This document shows positions 60,649-64,000 of a stretch of DNA of 64,000 bases, one piece after another. The position numbers and the translations under genes are program-made. The notes under the pieces are model-generated. The model made no database searches, had not been told where the DNA came from, and saw only the letters and a program-made list of their open reading frames with translations. How positions within the stretch are numbered: the stretch's first letter is position 1; every line of letters begins with the position of its first letter. This DNA is from Phascolomyces articulosus (lineage: Eukaryota; Mucoromycota; Mucoromycetes; Mucorales; Lichtheimiaceae): assembly GCA_025677815.1 (NCBI GenBank), contig JAIXMP010000041.1:186001-250000 (forward strand), read 5' to 3'.

Positions 60649-61903
60649 CAGTCAACCTCCGCTTGTTCCACTCCCGTTGTGTGCAAATTCTACGTTAATA
60701 CAACACTTTTTTTTTTTTGGAATTGTCACAAAAACATAAGAAAAACTGCAACTTGCAACTGCAACACCCACCTGATCAAATTTCTGTTTATCAGGGTAAA
60801 ATAGCCTCAAAATGGGCAACAAAGAAGATCAGTGCCAGATCTTTATATTATTTATTGAGGTATAGTGTAACCTTTAGGTCTGTATTATTAAAAGTGCGTA
60901 TAGGGATAGGTTATGATGATAGGTTTCGGTTATGATTTAGTGAGCTCCAACAATAATATCTTTTATTGTGAACGGTAGTTTGAGATGATTACTTATAAGG
61001 AGAAAGGTTTTAGATAATATTTGATGCTATAATGCTTTTATATGTAAGCAGATCAGGTTTAGGGATATTCTGAAACCGTTATGTCTTAATATAATCAAGA
61101 ATATAAAGTAGAATCGATGTCTTGGATCAATTCAATAGAATAATAATAACAATTTTGTTATATATGTTATGATAAGACTCTTAGTTTGTAAGTCTGAAAT
61201 GAATAATATGAAATTAAAACAAGCCAATTGTTTGGGCGTTGAGTGACCAAGGTATAATGTAATTTTAAAAGGTGATTATAAGGTAAATATATGGTAAAGA
61301 TTTATTGAATCAAAAGTTGAGGGGTATTCATATGTTTTTGAAATAGTTGCGCAGTAACTGTTATTGATCATGATTTAACAGATCGACTGATCTTATAGCC
61401 GCAGTTACTAATTGATGTTGCGCAGTAAAAGATAATAAGAATATGTATAATAATAAGAAGATGTGATAATACTAAATAGAGAAATAACAAATAATTGGAT
61501 GATCCACATGATAGGTATCTACAAAATAATAATATGAGGGATAAGAGAGAATAGTGAATATGCGGGGAAATAATAATAGAGAGAACAATAAGATATTTGG
61601 TGAAGTGGAATTTTAGTTACAAAAGTGTATATTCAAGCCAAATTTTCGATATATGATGCTCTAACCATATAAAACACATGGTTTTTATATAAATTTTGGT
61701 TTTTCTAGATCATCATTGCTATTTACTATTATTTTTCAGACTTTTGCCTTGACATGATAATTCAGTATGGGTATTGTGCAATTTCAGTTGAAATATAGAT
61801 AATTATGCTATATGGCTTTATACTCCTGAATGTTGCAAAGCCTTGCATATTGCAACATTATATATCATGGAATTGTCAAAGTGCAATAAGTGGGGATTGA
61901 CTG
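60649..61903 (+). mobile_element. TIR element copy 3, split by a nested insert
   Basis: Best preserved copy. The ends are inverted: left CAGTCAACCTCCGCTTGTTC (from 60649) and right, read backwards, CAGTCAATCCCCACTTATTG (from 61903). They match at 19 of 24 bases. TA flanks both sides (60647-60648 and 61904-61905), the target of Tc1/mariner-type elements. Without the insert at 60870-61623 and one target copy, the element is about 495 bases. No transposase is encoded. Confidence 0.85.
60870..61623. mobile_element. 754-base nested insertion in TIR element copy 3
   Basis: AGTGTA occurs on both sides (60864-60869 and 61624-61629), and removing the insert plus one AGTGTA restores the sequence of copy 1 (TATAGTGTATATTCAAGC). 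This is a clear signature of an insertion with a 6-base target duplication. The insert has no clear terminal inverted repeats and no long frame. Inside it, TTGCGCAGTAA occurs twice (61347-61357 and 61418-61428), with AGTAACTG/CAGTTACT inverted between them. Its class is unknown. Confidence 0.75.
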
Positions 61904-62407
61904 TAAATGTACTTTGTTGTTGTTGGATATTCACAAGAAGAAACTTCAGATAAATAATCTGCAATGTTTATATACCTATGACAGTAGTTTCGCCCATTAT
62001 AAGATAGTCGTGTTTTCGAAAAGATAGTTATTAGTGTTATGTGCTTTTATATTGTTTTATCAATTTTCATAGTTCATAGTAAATGTCTATTTTATTAATT
62101 CATCACTATGGGTATCAAAAACCCATCGCAACGACAATATGATAACTACCATATTATGTTGATAGACGCATTACCTGATCATAATGGATCATTGCTTTCG
62201 TATTCTGCTTCTATACCAACAATTCATTAAATCGTTACTAGAAGTATATCACATATTCACTAGTCAATAGCCATCATGCTGTAAGGAGAGTAAATATATA
62301 TACTCAGTTTGACACACCAAACATGGAACTCACTCAGAAAATCTAAAACACTTTTCCCCTATTTCAATTTTCTTTTTCTTTGTTCCCGAACAGCATAAAA
62401 GTAGGTC
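61904..62407. other. Promoter side of the HDA2/3-like gene
   Basis: AT-rich spacer. The last 60 bases before the start at 62408 are T/C-rich as in other leaders here. No gene is seen. Confidence 0.5.
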
Positions 62408-64000
62408 ATGCCTTTATATTATAAGCATGACAGACGTAATGAATTATTTCCACCCATAACACAAGGTCAGCATACACCAGTATTGCCCGTTGCTCGTGTT
62501 ACACGGAATGACATTGAATCACGTTTACAAATATCGATCGAAACAAGAAAAAAAGTAAATCAGATCTATACCACCTATCACAATGAACGCAAACGACAAC
62601 CAACGCCTACATTAAAATCGATCCCCTCATTGCACCTCTTTCCTCATGATGCCTCTTCACAACAACAATCATTCACAAGGACGAACCATGGGAATGAAAC
62701 TGGATCTCTGCCACTTTACAAGGTACCACGTTTTTCACTTTTTCAGCCTTTGTCAAATACACCAAAAGCACACTCCACGTCCCAACCAACGCCACCGCCA
62801 CCTACCCTCTTGATGTTACATACAGAACAATATGCTCAACAAAGACGAGCTATGGTGGATGATCAAGGAAACCCTTGTTTTGTTGTCGATGACAGTAATA
62901 ACAATAGTATTAGTAGTGCCGCAACAGCAGGTGAGATAGTAACTTCATCTTTGAGGACTTAGGATAATTTACAAGAAGCTATTTTGAATGAGACCACATT
63001 ACTAACCCCTCAGAATAACAGTGACATTTAATACACCACAGGAACGAAGCATACCTTCTACCACTACTATTCCATCTCAACAACAACAACAACTGGTAAT
63101 ACCAGAGACACCAGTAACACGAACTACGACTTCACTTTCTTCACCATCCACTTTCTTGGAATCAGTACGAAAACAATTTGTTCCTATTTTAGCTACATCT
63201 ATGCAACAGCAAGGGTGTGATAAACTGGCACAATTAGCACAGACACGCGATGGATCCTTTTTAAAGATCAATTTCGAAAGTATGATTGGGTTGTTGAACC
63301 ACCCATTAATTGCACTTATGGATGAATATGAAGAAACCACAGCTGATAAGTGGAGTGGATCCGGAAAAACGCATTTTATTAAACAACTTGTAGATATATT
63401 ACGAAAAGAGAATATGGTAAAAAAAAAGTGGATATATCAATGTGCATATGTGTTTGTGTATGTGCTTGTGGATTTTTTGATGTGATATTAAACTCCTTTT
63501 TTTTTCAATCGAACGTATAGCCATTGAAAATCACCATTGCCACCTATGATATTGATACGGAAAGTTTCTTATTCGATTGCATCAGAAACCACCTCCAACT
63601 TCCATGTTTACGAATTGGATCTGTATTGGATGATGCATGGGAACGGGAATATGGTGTTATCTTTCAAACTCTAAAAACAAGAGAATCTGTGGTAAAGATT
63701 AGACCAATAACGAGCTGATTTGCATTTACTCTATAGACTCACCCTATTCTTCTTTCTTTTTCTTATATTTTAGCGTCAAACACGAACACCTGATACTGAT
63801 TTCATTATTGCTTTCGATATACGTCTTGGACCTGACGATGCTGTATTTACAAAAATTAGCAACAAACGTGGGTCGGGACTAGCACCCATCATTTGGTTAG
63901 TTACATTGGGAAGTGTTGAAGATCGAGTATTATCCTATTTCAAAAACAATACATCCTCCTCTTCCTCAGAAAATCAGCATCACTGGCATCATGAATTCAA
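62408..64000 (+). CDS. HDA2/3-like histone deacetylase complex subunit (3' end outside window)
   Basis: Four exons are visible (62408 to about 62933, 63022-63417, 63521-63691, 63774 onward); the frame runs off the right edge. The first 250 residues are hydrophilic, with Thr/Pro/Gln-rich parts. Then come GSGKTHFIKQLVDILRKENM, LKITIATYDIDTESFLFDCI, LPCLRIGS, DTDFIIAFDIRLGPDD and APIIWLVTLGSVEDRVLSYF. This order matches the C-terminal half of a SNF2-like helicase fold (SGK..L..L, strand with bound partner, RIDGS-like, II..D..., RLV....E). Such a fold is also found in subunits 2 and 3 of the fungal class II histone deacetylase complex, which lack helicase catalysis. The identity is inferred from this pattern. 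A divergent SNF2 ATPase fragment is the main alternative. Confidence 0.6.

Noticed and set aside
1..64000. tRNA genes, bacterial-type operons, CRISPR arrays
   Set aside because: No cloverleaf-like T-loop/anticodon combination or regularly spaced repeat array was seen by eye on either strand; a tRNA scan would settle the first.

Overview
The window is nuclear DNA from a filamentous fungus. AT-rich intergenic DNA, protein genes cut by many short GT-AG introns (about 50 to 150 bases), T/C-rich leaders and the gene families present suggest an early-diverging fungus of the Mucoromycota, probably Mucorales; species is not claimed. I saw no tRNA, rRNA, CRISPR array or bacterial-style operon. Exon borders given here are read by eye from splice signals and reading phase.

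Layout. 1-3153 (-): 14-TM-type MFS drug transporter, cut by the left edge. 4060-6419 (-): mitochondrial CoA-transferase of the SUGCT type. 7473-12954: a HET-domain gene (9905-11506) lying between two same-direction copies of a short TIR element. 15418-16161 (-): Ser/Pro-rich protein of unknown function. 18008-23409 (+): P4-ATPase lipid flippase of the Dnf type. 23840-24447: decayed F-box/LRR-like gene. 24810-40109: an accessory block with three GST-like paralogues (one -, two + in tandem), a broken Harbinger transposase, another decayed gene, an AT-rich inverted repeat and a second HET gene interrupted by a stop codon. 41276-43019 (+): BAR-SH3 protein of the Rvs167/amphiphysin type. 44804-46180 (+): SAM-dependent methyltransferase with a predicted N-myristoylation signal. 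46878-52604 (-): ABCC/MRP transporter. 53837-54436 (+): Emi1-family CX9C protein. 55002-57170 (-): C2H2 zinc-finger protein and a small PB1-like protein. 60649-61903: third copy of the TIR element, carrying a nested 754-base insert. 62408-64000 (+): HDA2/3-like histone deacetylase complex subunit, cut by the right edge.

Themes. The MFS pump, the MRP-type ABC pump and three GSTs could together form a detoxification set (conjugation then export), but their spacing and orientations do not show co-regulation. The most unusual part is the pair of HET-domain genes. They sit on a shared duplication of about 2.5 kb that includes the 5' flank and an apparent 5'-UTR intron, and one copy is broken by a single in-frame stop just after the HET region. 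The TIR element, with TA targets and CAGTCAA ends, looks like a non-autonomous Tc1/mariner/pogo-type family.
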